From UBA4732 sp963823075 (GTDB taxonomy: Bacteria > Planctomycetota > Planctomycetia > Gemmatales > Gemmataceae): a stretch of 64,000 nt of DNA. Positions within the stretch are counted from its first letter, which is position 1. Each line of letters begins with the position of its first letter. The stretch lies in contig CAWGKE010000023.1 in assembly GCA_963823075.1 (NCBI GenBank), forward strand, positions 248,001 through 312,000, written 5' to 3'. The translations under genes and the position numbers were made by a program. Positions 57,145-64,000 of the stretch are shown piece after piece. The notes under the pieces were generated by a model, which saw nothing but the letters and a program-made list of their open reading frames with translations, made no database searches and was not told where the DNA came from.

Positions 57145-58173
57145 ATGCTTGCCGCTTTCCTCGCCGCCCTCGCCGTGGCCGCCGAACCGGCCGACTGGCA
57201 GAAGGCCGAGTCGCCGTATCTCAAAAACATCACCCAGGTCACGAAGGATTTCGCCCGCGCCGGCGAGGGGTACTTTTCGCCCGACGGCAAGACGATCATC
57301 TTCCAGGCCGAGGACAAGGACAGCGGCAACCCGTTCTACCAGATCTTCACCATGAACCTGGAGTCCGGCCGGCCCTACCGCGTCAGCACCGGCGTCGGCA
57401 AGACGACGTGCAGCTTCTTCCGGCCCGACGGCCAGAAGGTGATCTTCGCCAGCTCCCACCTCGACCCCGACGCCAAGAAGCACTACGAGGAGGAGTACGC
57501 GCTCCGCAGGGAGGAAGCCACGACTGGCAAGCGGCGCCCCTACAAGTGGGACTTCGACCCTAACATGACGATCTTCGAGGCCAACCCCGACGGCACGGAC
57601 CTCAAGCCGCTCACCCACGCCAAGGGGTACAACGCCGAGGGCAGCTATTCGCCCGACGGAAAGCAAATCGTCTTCACGTCCAACCGCGACGCGGCCGACA
57701 GCCTCGAAATCTACATCATGGACGCCGACGGCGGCAACGTCCGCAAGCTGACCGACGCTCCGCACTGCTACAACGGCGGCCCGTTCTTCTCGCCCGACGG
57801 CAAGCGCGTCATCTTCCGCAGCGACCGCAAGGAGAAGGGCCTCCTCCAGGTCCACGTCATCAACGTGGATGGGACCGGCGACAAGGCCCTGACCGACGAG
57901 GCGAACTGGAACTGCTGGGCGCCGTATTGGTACAAGGACGGCAAGCACATCGTCTACTGCGCGGCCGACCACGGTACGGGAATGCGCCCCAATTACGATC
58001 TGTACTGGATGAACATCGACACGGGCAAAAAGGTGCGACTGACGTACGCGCCGGGGGCGGACGTGCTGCCGGTGTTCAGCCCGGATTGCCGGAAGCTGAT
58101 GTGGACCTCGACGCGCGACGGCAACCAGCCGTCGCAGCTGTACATCGCGGACTTCACGCCGCCGGAAGAGTGA
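57145..58173 (+). CDS. TolB-like WD40/PD40 beta-propeller protein
   Basis: A 342-residue protein from the ATG at 57145 (AAGGAG upstream) with short signal peptide (MLAAFLAALAVAAEPADWQK). PD40 repeats are obvious: YFSPDGKTIIFQAEDKDS, YSPDGKQIVFTSNRDA, FFSPDGKRVIFRSDRKEKG and FSPDCRKLMWTSTRDGN. Interblade motifs such as LEIYIMDADGGNVRKLTDA repeat. The fold is a six-bladed propeller like TolB C-terminal domains, used for protein binding; some relatives carry peptidase activity but no catalytic domain is present. Likely periplasmic. Confidence 0.88.
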   Translation: MLAAFLAALAVAAEPADWQKAESPYLKNITQVTKDFARAGEGYFSPDGKTIIFQAEDKDSGNPFYQIFTMNLESGRPYRVSTGVGKTTCSFFRPDGQKVIFASSHLDPDAKKHYEEEYALRREEATTGKRRPYKWDFDPNMTIFEANPDGTDLKPLTHAKGYNAEGSYSPDGKQIVFTSNRDAADSLEIYIMDADGGNVRKLTDAPHCYNGGPFFSPDGKRVIFRSDRKEKGLLQVHVINVDGTGDKALTDEANWNCWAPYWYKDGKHIVYCAADHGTGMRPNYDLYWMNIDTGKKVRLTYAPGADVLPVFSPDCRKLMWTSTRDGNQPSQLYIADFTPPEE

Positions 58174-58210
58174 GCGGCGGGGAGAGAGGGAGAGAGAGCG
58201 TGGTCGGCCG

Positions 58211-58756
58211 TCAGTGCGCCGGCGGCGGGGGCAGGGCCGTCCCGCCGTTTCGCTGCCGTTCCCATTCGCGGCGGACCTGGCTCAGGCCGTAGGCGCACAG
58301 CTCGAACTCGTCGCTGAGCCGCCGCAGCACCGGAGCCGCGTCGCGGTAGGGGGCGTCCTCGAAGGTGCTGGCGATGTAGTAGGAGCGCTTGCCCTGTTCG
58401 CAGTAGTCGATGAAATGGTCCTTGGTCATCACCGACTGCAGGCGCTTCAGCGCCTCCGGGTAGACGCCGGTCCAGAACAGGGTGAAGTCGCCGATATGGC
58501 GGTACACCTCCCGGCGGGTCCGGCCTTCCGGCGGCATGGCCTCGGCCTCGATCATCATCTCCGCGACTTCTTCCAGCCGCCGGCCTGCGGTGCTGCGCAG
58601 CCGGAAGACGGCGTCGATGTGGAGGAAGCGCGAGAGCAGTTCGGACAGGTAGTCGGTCAGGGGGGGATCGGCCAACCCCAGCGTCGAGAGAAAAGTTTGT
58701 TCGGTGAGTCCTGCGAACAGTCGGCGCAAGGGGTGTTCGGGTCCAGGCGACCACAT
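58211..58756 (-). CDS. Conserved hypothetical protein (planctomycete type)
   Basis: A 181-residue soluble protein. The start at 58756 (MWSPGPEHPLRRLFAGLTEQ) has AGAGAGG upstream. It is mostly helical: TFLSTLGLADPPLTDYLSEL, LSRFLHIDAVFRLRSTAGRR and PEALKRLQSVMTKDHFIDYC, then EQGKRSYYIAST. No signal or membrane segments. I believe similar proteins of this length occur in Gemmata-type genomes without an assigned function. Confidence 0.7.
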   Translation of the reverse strand: MWSPGPEHPLRRLFAGLTEQTFLSTLGLADPPLTDYLSELLSRFLHIDAVFRLRSTAGRRLEEVAEMMIEAEAMPPEGRTRREVYRHIGDFTLFWTGVYPEALKRLQSVMTKDHFIDYCEQGKRSYYIASTFEDAPYRDAAPVLRRLSDEFELCAYGLSQVRREWERQRNGGTALPPPPAH

Positions 58757-59155
58757 AGCACACCTCTCTTTCCGTTCCGTGGGCCCCGCCGTCCCTGGCC
58801 GAGCCTCATCTGTTATTGTAGGTTCCTTCCTTTTCCAGTCAAACCCAACCGGACAATATGCGTTCGCCTCCTGATGCAGGCGTCTCCTGGTCCCTCGTTC
58901 CCAAGCTCTGCTTGGGAACGCACGTGGGCGAAACTCCGTTTCGCGTCCGGTCCCTGGACGGGACGCGAAGCAGAGCTTCGCGGAAAGCGTTCCCAAGCAG
59001 AGCTTGGGAACGAGCGGCGAGGAGGAGGGCGCAACCCGATTGCCTACTTCGGGAGTCACACCCGACAATATGGAGTCTCCGCCGAGGATCTCGTCGCAGC
59101 GAAGGGATAGTCGCCGAACCCACCGTGGGGCCGAAAAAGACCGCCCGGCCAGACA
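58757..59155. repeat. Region with the TTCCCAAGC-type palindrome
   Basis: No gene. The main element is a 27-bp inverted repeat with arms at 58894-58920 and 58988-59014 (TCGTTCCCAAGCTCTGCTTG-type); each arm is itself nearly palindromic. Between them is a second pair (GAAACTCCGTTTCGCGTCC and GGACGCGAAGCAGAGCTTCG). It lies between the hypothetical gene and hrpB, both on the minus strand. Confidence 0.75.
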
Positions 59156-61728
59156 CTACCGTTTCCGCCGCGGCCGGCTCTCGGGCGGCGCCGTGCACGG
59201 GTCTTCCGGCCAGGCGTGCCGGGGATAGCGGCGCGCAGCTCCTTGCGGACCAGCGGGTAGGTGTTGGCCCAGAAGCTCGCCAGGTCGTCCGTCACCTGTT
59301 GCGGCCGGTAGTTCGGCGCCAGCAGGTGCAGCAGCACGCGCACCCGGCCGCCGGCCACGCGCGGCGTGTCGGCCAGCCCGAACACCTCCTGGATGCGCAC
59401 CGCCAGCACCGGCGGCCGACCCGGCTCGTACTTCAGCGCGATCCGGCTGCCGCTCGGCACGGCCAGCCGCTCCGGCGCCTCGCGCTCCACCGCCTGCCGC
59501 TGGGCGTGCGTCAGACGGCCTTGCAGCGCCGACAGCCAGTCGGCGGCCCGCAGCTCCGCGAACGACTTCCGGCCCACACATAACCACTCCAGCAGACCGC
59601 GCAAGTCCGCCTCGTCGAACGCCGGCAGTCCCAGCTCCGGCATCCACTCGCGCAGGCAGCGGATGCGCGTCCGGTACAGCCCGGCCGACGAGTCGTCCGG
59701 CGGCAGCACGCGCTCCATTCGTTCCGCCGCCGCCGACGCCAGCACCCGCGCCGTCTCGTCCCCGTCCGGCAACGCCGCCTCCGTCTCCTCCAGAACCAGG
59801 TCCTCGAAGCGCACGCGCCGCCGGGCCGTCACGCGCTCCGCGTCGGCGTTGAACGTCACCTCGACGGCCGTGCCGATCCGATCCGCTGGCAGCCACTCGC
59901 GCTCGACCGCCGACGCCTGCCAGACCAGCGATTCCGTCCGGCTGGCGTCCACGTCGATGCACAGAAACAGTTCCGGTTCCGTCACACCGCTCGACGGCGC
60001 CAACCGCACGCCGCGACCGCCGACCATCACGCCGCGCCGGCTGCCCGGCCGACGACGCCGCGCCAGCCGGTCGGGGAACGCCGCCAGCAGCGAGCGCAGC
60101 AATGCCTCATCCGGCGAAACTCGATTAGAGGATATTATGTGTCTTTTCATCTCTTGATGCAGCGATCGCCCCAGCTGGTCGCGGGCGCGAAGGATGAAGC
60201 GGGCGCCGCCCCGGTTCAGCGTCCCCGCCACCGAGCCGCACCGGCCGGCCCGCGCGAATTCCTCCAGCGCCTCGATGCGATCCAGCACGTCGGAGACGGA
60301 GCCGTGCCGCGGCGCCGCGGAAGCCGGCGATTCCTCCAGCCCACGCGCGAACGGGTCGCGCTCGGCCAGCAATGCGGCGGCCAGGGCGGCCCGGTCGGCC
60401 GCGCCCGAGCGCGGCCCCTCGACGAGCAACCGGGCCAGCCGCGGATGCACCGGCAGCCGGGCCAGCGTCCGCCCGAGTTCCGTCACGCCCTGTTCGTCCA
60501 CCGCCCCGAGTCGCCGCAGCAGGGTCCGCGCCTGTCCGACCGTCGCGGCCGGCGGCGGCTCCAGCCAGGGGAAGCGCGACACGTCCGTTTCGCCGAGAGC
60601 CGTCAGCTGAAGCACCGCCCCGGCGAGGTCCACGCGGCGGATTTCCGGCTCGGTCTGCTCCGCCCGGCCCAGGTGCGACGCCGCGCTCCACAGGCGGACG
60701 CACACGCCCGGCCGCGTCCGCCCCGCCCGGCCGGCGCGCTGGTCGGCCGAGGCCCGCGAGATCGGTGTCAGCCGCAGCCGGTCCAGGCCGACGCCAGGGT
60801 CGAACGTCAGCGTCCGCGCCAGCCCGGCATCGACGACGCCGGCCACGCCCTCCACCGTCACCGACGTTTCCGCCACATTCGTCGCCAGCACGATCTTCCG
60901 GCGATCCAGGGGCAACAGCGCCGCGTCCTGCTGCTCCGTCGGCAAATCGCCGTGGAGCGGCAGCACCGCCAACCCGCGCTCCCGCGCCGCCGTCTCCAGA
61001 TGATGGGCCGTCAGCCGAATTTCCTGCAATCCGGGCAGGAATACCAGCAAATCGCCGTCGGTGCGGTCGAGCAGCTGTTCCGTCGCCCGCGCCGCCGCGG
61101 CCGGCCAGTAGGGGCGGGGCGACCCCGCCCCTACTGGCCGCGGCTCATACACGATTTCCACCGGGTATTGCCGGCCCTCGCCCTCCACCACGGGGCAGCC
61201 GCCGAGGTAGGCGGAGATATTTTCGACCGCCAGGGTCGCCGACATGACGACGACGCGGCAGTCCGGCCGCACCGTCTGCTGCACCAGGCGGACCATGCCG
61301 AGGGCCAGGTCGCTTTCCAGGCCGCGCTCGTGGAACTCGTCGAAGACGACGACGCCGGCCGATTCGAGGAACGGGTCGTCTTGCAGCATCCGCAGCAGGA
61401 TGCCGGGCGTGACGACGAGGATTCGGGTCCGCCGGCCGTACTGGCGGTCGAAGCGCACCTGATAGCCGACCTCGTCGCCGAGGCGGCCGCCGCGTTCGGC
61501 GGCCATGCGGCGGGCGGCGGCGCGAGCGGCCACGCGGCGCGGCTCCAGCACCACGATGCGGCCGGCCCCGGCGATCCCGGCGTCCAGCAGGGCCGGCGGC
61601 ACGCGCGTCGTCTTGCCGGCGCCGGGCGGGGCGCGCACCACCACGGCCGGCCTACGGCGCAGGGCCGCGACCACGTCCGGCAGGATGAGGTCGATCGGCA
61701 AGGGAATTCGCGTCAACGGGTCCGGCAT
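59156..61728 (-). CDS. hrpB: ATP-dependent DEAH-box helicase HrpB
   Basis: About 857 residues. The Walker A is RAPPGAGKTTRVPPALLDAG (residues about 34-53), then VVLEPRRVAARAAARRMAAE, the DEFH box in VVFDEFHERGLESDLALGMV, and SATLAVENIS. Motif V/VI residues are VLATNVAETSVTVEGVAGVV and QRAGRAGRTRPGVCVRLW. The HrpB-specific C-terminal domain begins around residue 490 and ends VRKELR and RRYPRHAWPEDP. A base is missing near 59235; repaired, the gene stops at 59156-59158. A palindrome (61102-61140) is read in frame as VGAGSPRPYW between the helicase lobes. HrpB is a widespread RNA helicase of uncertain role. Confidence 0.9.
61102..61140. repeat. GTAGGGGCG-family palindrome read in frame in hrpB
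   Basis: 18-bp exact arms (61102-61119 and 61123-61140) around CGA. It adds about 11 residues (PVGAGSPRPYWP) to the linker of HrpB without breaking the frame. Confidence 0.85.
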
Positions 61729-61814
61729 AGGCGTAATGCCCTCTCAGGCGGTCGCGCGCCGCTCGCCCTATCGTATCCCGACGCATAGGATGAGGGGAAC
61801 CACGGGAGCAAGCC

Positions 61815-62843
61815 ATGAAAGCCATTCTGTTGAAGGAACCGGGGCGGTTCGAGCAGATCGCCATCGACGAGCCGGCGAAACCCGGCCGCGGGGAGGCGCT
61901 GGTCCGCGTCCACCGCGTCGGCATCTGCGGCACCGACATCAGCGGCTTCCTCGGCAAGATGCCGTTCTACAGCTACCCCCGCATCCCCGGCCATGAACTC
62001 GGCGTCGAGGTGGTGGAGGTCGGCCCCGACGTGGCCAACGTCAAGCCGGGCGACCGCTGTTCCGTCGAGCCGTACATGAACTGCGGCCGCTGCTTCGCCT
62101 GCCGTCACGGCGGCCAGAATTGCTGCGAAAACCTCCAGGTCCTCGGCGTCCACACCGACGGCGGCCTGCGCCCGCGCTTCGTCGTGCCGGCCCGCAAGCT
62201 GCACCCGTCGGAGCAGCTGACGCTCGACCAGCTCGCCCTGGTGGAGACGCTGGGCATCGGCTGCCACGCCGTCAACCGCGGCGCCCCGAAGGAGGGCGAA
62301 AACGTCCTCGTCATCGGCGCCGGCCCGATCGGACTGTCCGTCATCGAATTCGTCAAGCTGACCGGGGCGACGCTCACCGTCCTCGACCTGAACCAACGGC
62401 GGCTCGACTTCTGCAAGGGGCAAATGGGCGTTCACCACACCGTCCGTTTCGGCGAGGAGGTCGGCGTCCTGCAAGCGCTGAAGGGCCTGACGGATGGCGC
62501 CCTGTATCCCATCGTCTTCGACGCGACCGGCAGCCCCAAGTCGATGTGCAACGCCTTCAACTACGTCGCCCACACCGGCCGGCTGGTCTTCGTCGGCATC
62601 GTCGTCAACGACATCCACTTCCCGGACCCGCTGTTTCACCGCCGGGAAATGACCCTTTTCGCCACGCGCAACTCGCTGCCGGCCGACTTTGACCGCATCA
62701 TCCGGCTGATCGAGGGCGGCAAGATCGACACGCGGCCCTGGATCACGCATCGCTCGGCGTTCGCGGAGCTGATCGGCAATTTCCCGGCGTACACGCAGCC
62801 GGAAACCGGCGTCATCAAGGCGATGATCGAGGTGGATGGATGA
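61815..62843 (+). CDS. Zinc-dependent alcohol/sugar dehydrogenase (MDR family)
   Basis: A 342-residue medium-chain dehydrogenase. The catalytic zinc site is in VGICGTDISGFLGKM (Cys) and IPGHELGVEVVEVG (His-Glu). The structural zinc is in MNCGRCFACRHGGQNCCENL (Cys pattern). VLVIGAGPIGLSVIEF is the NAD-binding GxGxxG. The overall shape matches sorbitol/threonine dehydrogenase-like enzymes. The substrate is not predictable, but the isomerase and RbsD/FucU genes that follow suggest sugar or polyol catabolism. Confidence 0.92.
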   Translation: MKAILLKEPGRFEQIAIDEPAKPGRGEALVRVHRVGICGTDISGFLGKMPFYSYPRIPGHELGVEVVEVGPDVANVKPGDRCSVEPYMNCGRCFACRHGGQNCCENLQVLGVHTDGGLRPRFVVPARKLHPSEQLTLDQLALVETLGIGCHAVNRGAPKEGENVLVIGAGPIGLSVIEFVKLTGATLTVLDLNQRRLDFCKGQMGVHHTVRFGEEVGVLQALKGLTDGALYPIVFDATGSPKSMCNAFNYVAHTGRLVFVGIVVNDIHFPDPLFHRREMTLFATRNSLPADFDRIIRLIEGGKIDTRPWITHRSAFAELIGNFPAYTQPETGVIKAMIEVDG

Positions 62844-62860
62844 AACGGAGCCGCCCGTCG

Positions 62861-62916
62861 GAGCCGCGACCGTGAGGGAGCGGCTGGGGCGAACTCGCTC
62901 CCTGACGGTCGCGGCT
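62861..62916. repeat. GAGCCGCGACCGT-family palindrome
   Basis: Arms at 62861-62882 and 62896-62916, almost exact, in the short gap between the dehydrogenase and isomerase genes. Confidence 0.85.
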
Positions 62917-62930
62917 CTGAAAGGTGGCAA

Positions 62931-63746
62931 ATGATTCGATCGAGCGTCACCATCAGCCTGGTCCCCGAGGCCCGCGGCGGCCCGTTCGTCTTTTGGGACG
63001 ACCTCGCCGCCGGCTGCCGTGAAGCGAAGCGGCTCGGCTTCGACGCCGTCGAGGTGTTTGCGGCGCCGACCATCGATCCGGCCGCCCTGAAACGCGCGCT
63101 CGACGACAACGGCCTGAAGCTGGCCGCTATGGGGACCGGCGCCGGCTGGGTGCTGCACCGCCTCACGCTCACCAGTCCCGACGCCGGCGTGCGCGAAAAA
63201 GCGATCGGCTTTATCCGCAATATCATCGACCTCGCCGGGCCGTTCGGCGCTCCCGCGATCATCGGCTCCATGCAAGGCCGCCACGGCGACGGCGTCGATG
63301 AGACGCAATCGCTGACCTATCTCGCCGAAGCGCTCGGCCCGCTTGCGGAACACGCCCAGAAACAGGGCGTGCCGCTGCTGTTCGAGCCGCTCAACCGCTA
63401 CGAGACGAACCTCGTCAAGACGGTCGCGGACGGCGCGTGGCTGCGGGCCAAGGCGGGCGCGGAAAACGTGAAACTGCTCATCGATCTATTTCATATGAAC
63501 ATCGAAGAGGCGGACCCGCCGGCGGCGATCCGGGCGGGCGTGGGCGCGATCGGCCACGTCCATTTCGTCGATTCCAACCGCCGGCCGGCCGGCTGCGGCC
63601 ACACCGATTTCGGCCCCATCGCGGCCGCCCTGCGCGACATCGACTACGACGGCTACGTCTCCGCCGAGGCGCTGCCGTACCCGGACCCCGCGGTGGCCGC
63701 CTTGCTCACCATCCAAGCCTACCACAAGTTCTTCGCGGCGAAGTGA
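62931..63746 (+). CDS. Sugar phosphate isomerase/epimerase family protein (hydroxypyruvate isomerase-like)
   Basis: A 271-residue AP-endonuclease-2-like TIM barrel. IRSSVTISLVPEARGGPFVF, then AKRLGFDAVEVFAAPTIDPA, PLLFEPLNRYETNLVKTVAD (metal Glu in FEPLNRYE), KLLIDLFHMNIEEADPPAAI (Asp and His), AIGHVHFVDSNRRPAGCGHT (His) and YVSAEALPYPDP (Glu). These four positions form the typical metal site. The enzyme is probably an isomerase of a 3- to 6-carbon sugar acid or ketose. It lies 87 bp after the dehydrogenase and 11 bp before the RbsD-like gene. Confidence 0.9.
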   Translation: MIRSSVTISLVPEARGGPFVFWDDLAAGCREAKRLGFDAVEVFAAPTIDPAALKRALDDNGLKLAAMGTGAGWVLHRLTLTSPDAGVREKAIGFIRNIIDLAGPFGAPAIIGSMQGRHGDGVDETQSLTYLAEALGPLAEHAQKQGVPLLFEPLNRYETNLVKTVADGAWLRAKAGAENVKLLIDLFHMNIEEADPPAAIRAGVGAIGHVHFVDSNRRPAGCGHTDFGPIAAALRDIDYDGYVSAEALPYPDPAVAALLTIQAYHKFFAAK

Positions 63747-63757
63747 AGGAGCGGCCC

Positions 63758-64000
63758 GTGCTGCGACACCAGCTCATCCATCCCAAAATCAACGAGGTCC
63801 TCGGCCGGGCCGGCCACCACGCCAAGATCCTGCTGGCCGACGGCAACTACCCGGCCTCGTCCAAGAAAGGCCCCAATGCGGAGCTGGTTTGCCTCAACCT
63901 GTCGCCGGGCGTCGTCACCGTGGCCCAGGCGCTGGCGGCCGTCGTTTCGGCGATCCCCATCGAGGCGGCCCACACGATGGGCTACGAGAAGACGGGGCCG
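63758..64000 (+). CDS. RbsD/FucU family sugar mutarotase (partial, runs off window end)
   Basis: A GTG start at 63758 with AAGGAG upstream. The first 81 residues are visible: LRHQLIHPKINEVLGRAGHH, AKILLADGNYPASSKKGPNA and LSPGVVTVAQALAAVVSAIP. The conserved GHH and DxNYP motifs of RbsD/FucU are present. The protein interconverts anomers of ribose or fucose; RbsD is pyranase and FucU mutarotase. It is cut by the window edge, so the C-terminal Tyr/His residues cannot be checked. It continues the sugar catabolic run. Confidence 0.85.
   Translation, partial: MLRHQLIHPKINEVLGRAGHHAKILLADGNYPASSKKGPNAELVCLNLSPGVVTVAQALAAVVSAIPIEAAHTMGYEKTGP

Overview
This is 64 kb of high-GC DNA that looks chromosomal and planctomycetal, most likely from Gemmatales/Gemmataceae. 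That placement is an inference from gene families and style: an ECF sigma factor with a C-terminal membrane anchor, a DUF1559 pseudopilin-like protein, a PVC-type haem-binding CxxCH dehydrogenase, Ser/Thr kinases with C-terminal TPRs, a Gly-rich BON protein, Uma2 and caspase-like proteins, and very many intergenic palindromes. No rRNA, tRNA or CRISPR array was found.

Layout. 0-3 kb: ECF sigma factor, SMP-30-like lactonase, and a planctomycete gene cut off by an insertion. 3-8 kb: a small accessory island with lower GC. It holds a DUF262/DUF1524 (GmrSD-like) nuclease on the plus strand. On the minus strand it holds a series of small genes separated by three diverged copies of a 185-300 bp repeat. 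These genes are a zinc-ribbon/ADP-ribosyltransferase-like protein coupled to a 64-aa partner, a Cas2/VapD-like small protein, and a 68-aa protein present once as a gene and once as a 5'-truncated copy. 8-17 kb: a Gly-rich BON protein, then a membrane set made of a GAF-HlyD protein, an HlyD-WD40 protein and an M50 protease-HlyD protein. 17-19.6 kb: superoxide dismutase facing a DUF1559 gene whose promoter carries a Fur-box-like palindrome. 19.6-26.3 kb: two Ser/Thr kinase-TPR genes with matching promoters; the first is interrupted by an IS66-family element with a perfect 8-bp target duplication. 26-41 kb: mostly minus-strand housekeeping and hypothetical genes (RNase R, HD phosphohydrolase/exoribonuclease, caspase-like, DCC, chorismate synthase, UPF0261, methyltransferase, Uma2, PVC dehydrogenase) plus a coiled-coil/HNH pair.

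42-52.6 kb looks like a biosynthetic and regulatory locus: cupin/JmjC-like, FemAB/CelD-type acyltransferase, polysaccharide deacetylase, ATP-grasp ligase, BtaB-like methyltransferase, ketoacyl synthase III, MBL hydrolase, and a 1,000-residue membrane sigma-54 activator immediately upstream of the MBL gene. 53-64 kb: alpha/beta hydrolase, CvpA-like protein, an Rnl1-type RNA ligase, a TolB-like propeller, HrpB helicase, and a sugar-catabolism run (zinc alcohol dehydrogenase, isomerase/epimerase, RbsD/FucU) that continues past the window edge.

Two features cut across the window. First, more than 20 palindromic repeats of several families lie between genes, and several sit inside reading frames (HrpB, sigma-54 activator, PVC dehydrogenase, ATP-grasp), sometimes in frame and sometimes breaking the gene. 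Second, about fifteen conserved genes carry a single-base frameshift, often in a G/C run. That many shifts in core genes such as rnr points to assembly indels rather than decay, so these genes are annotated at their reconstructed full extent.
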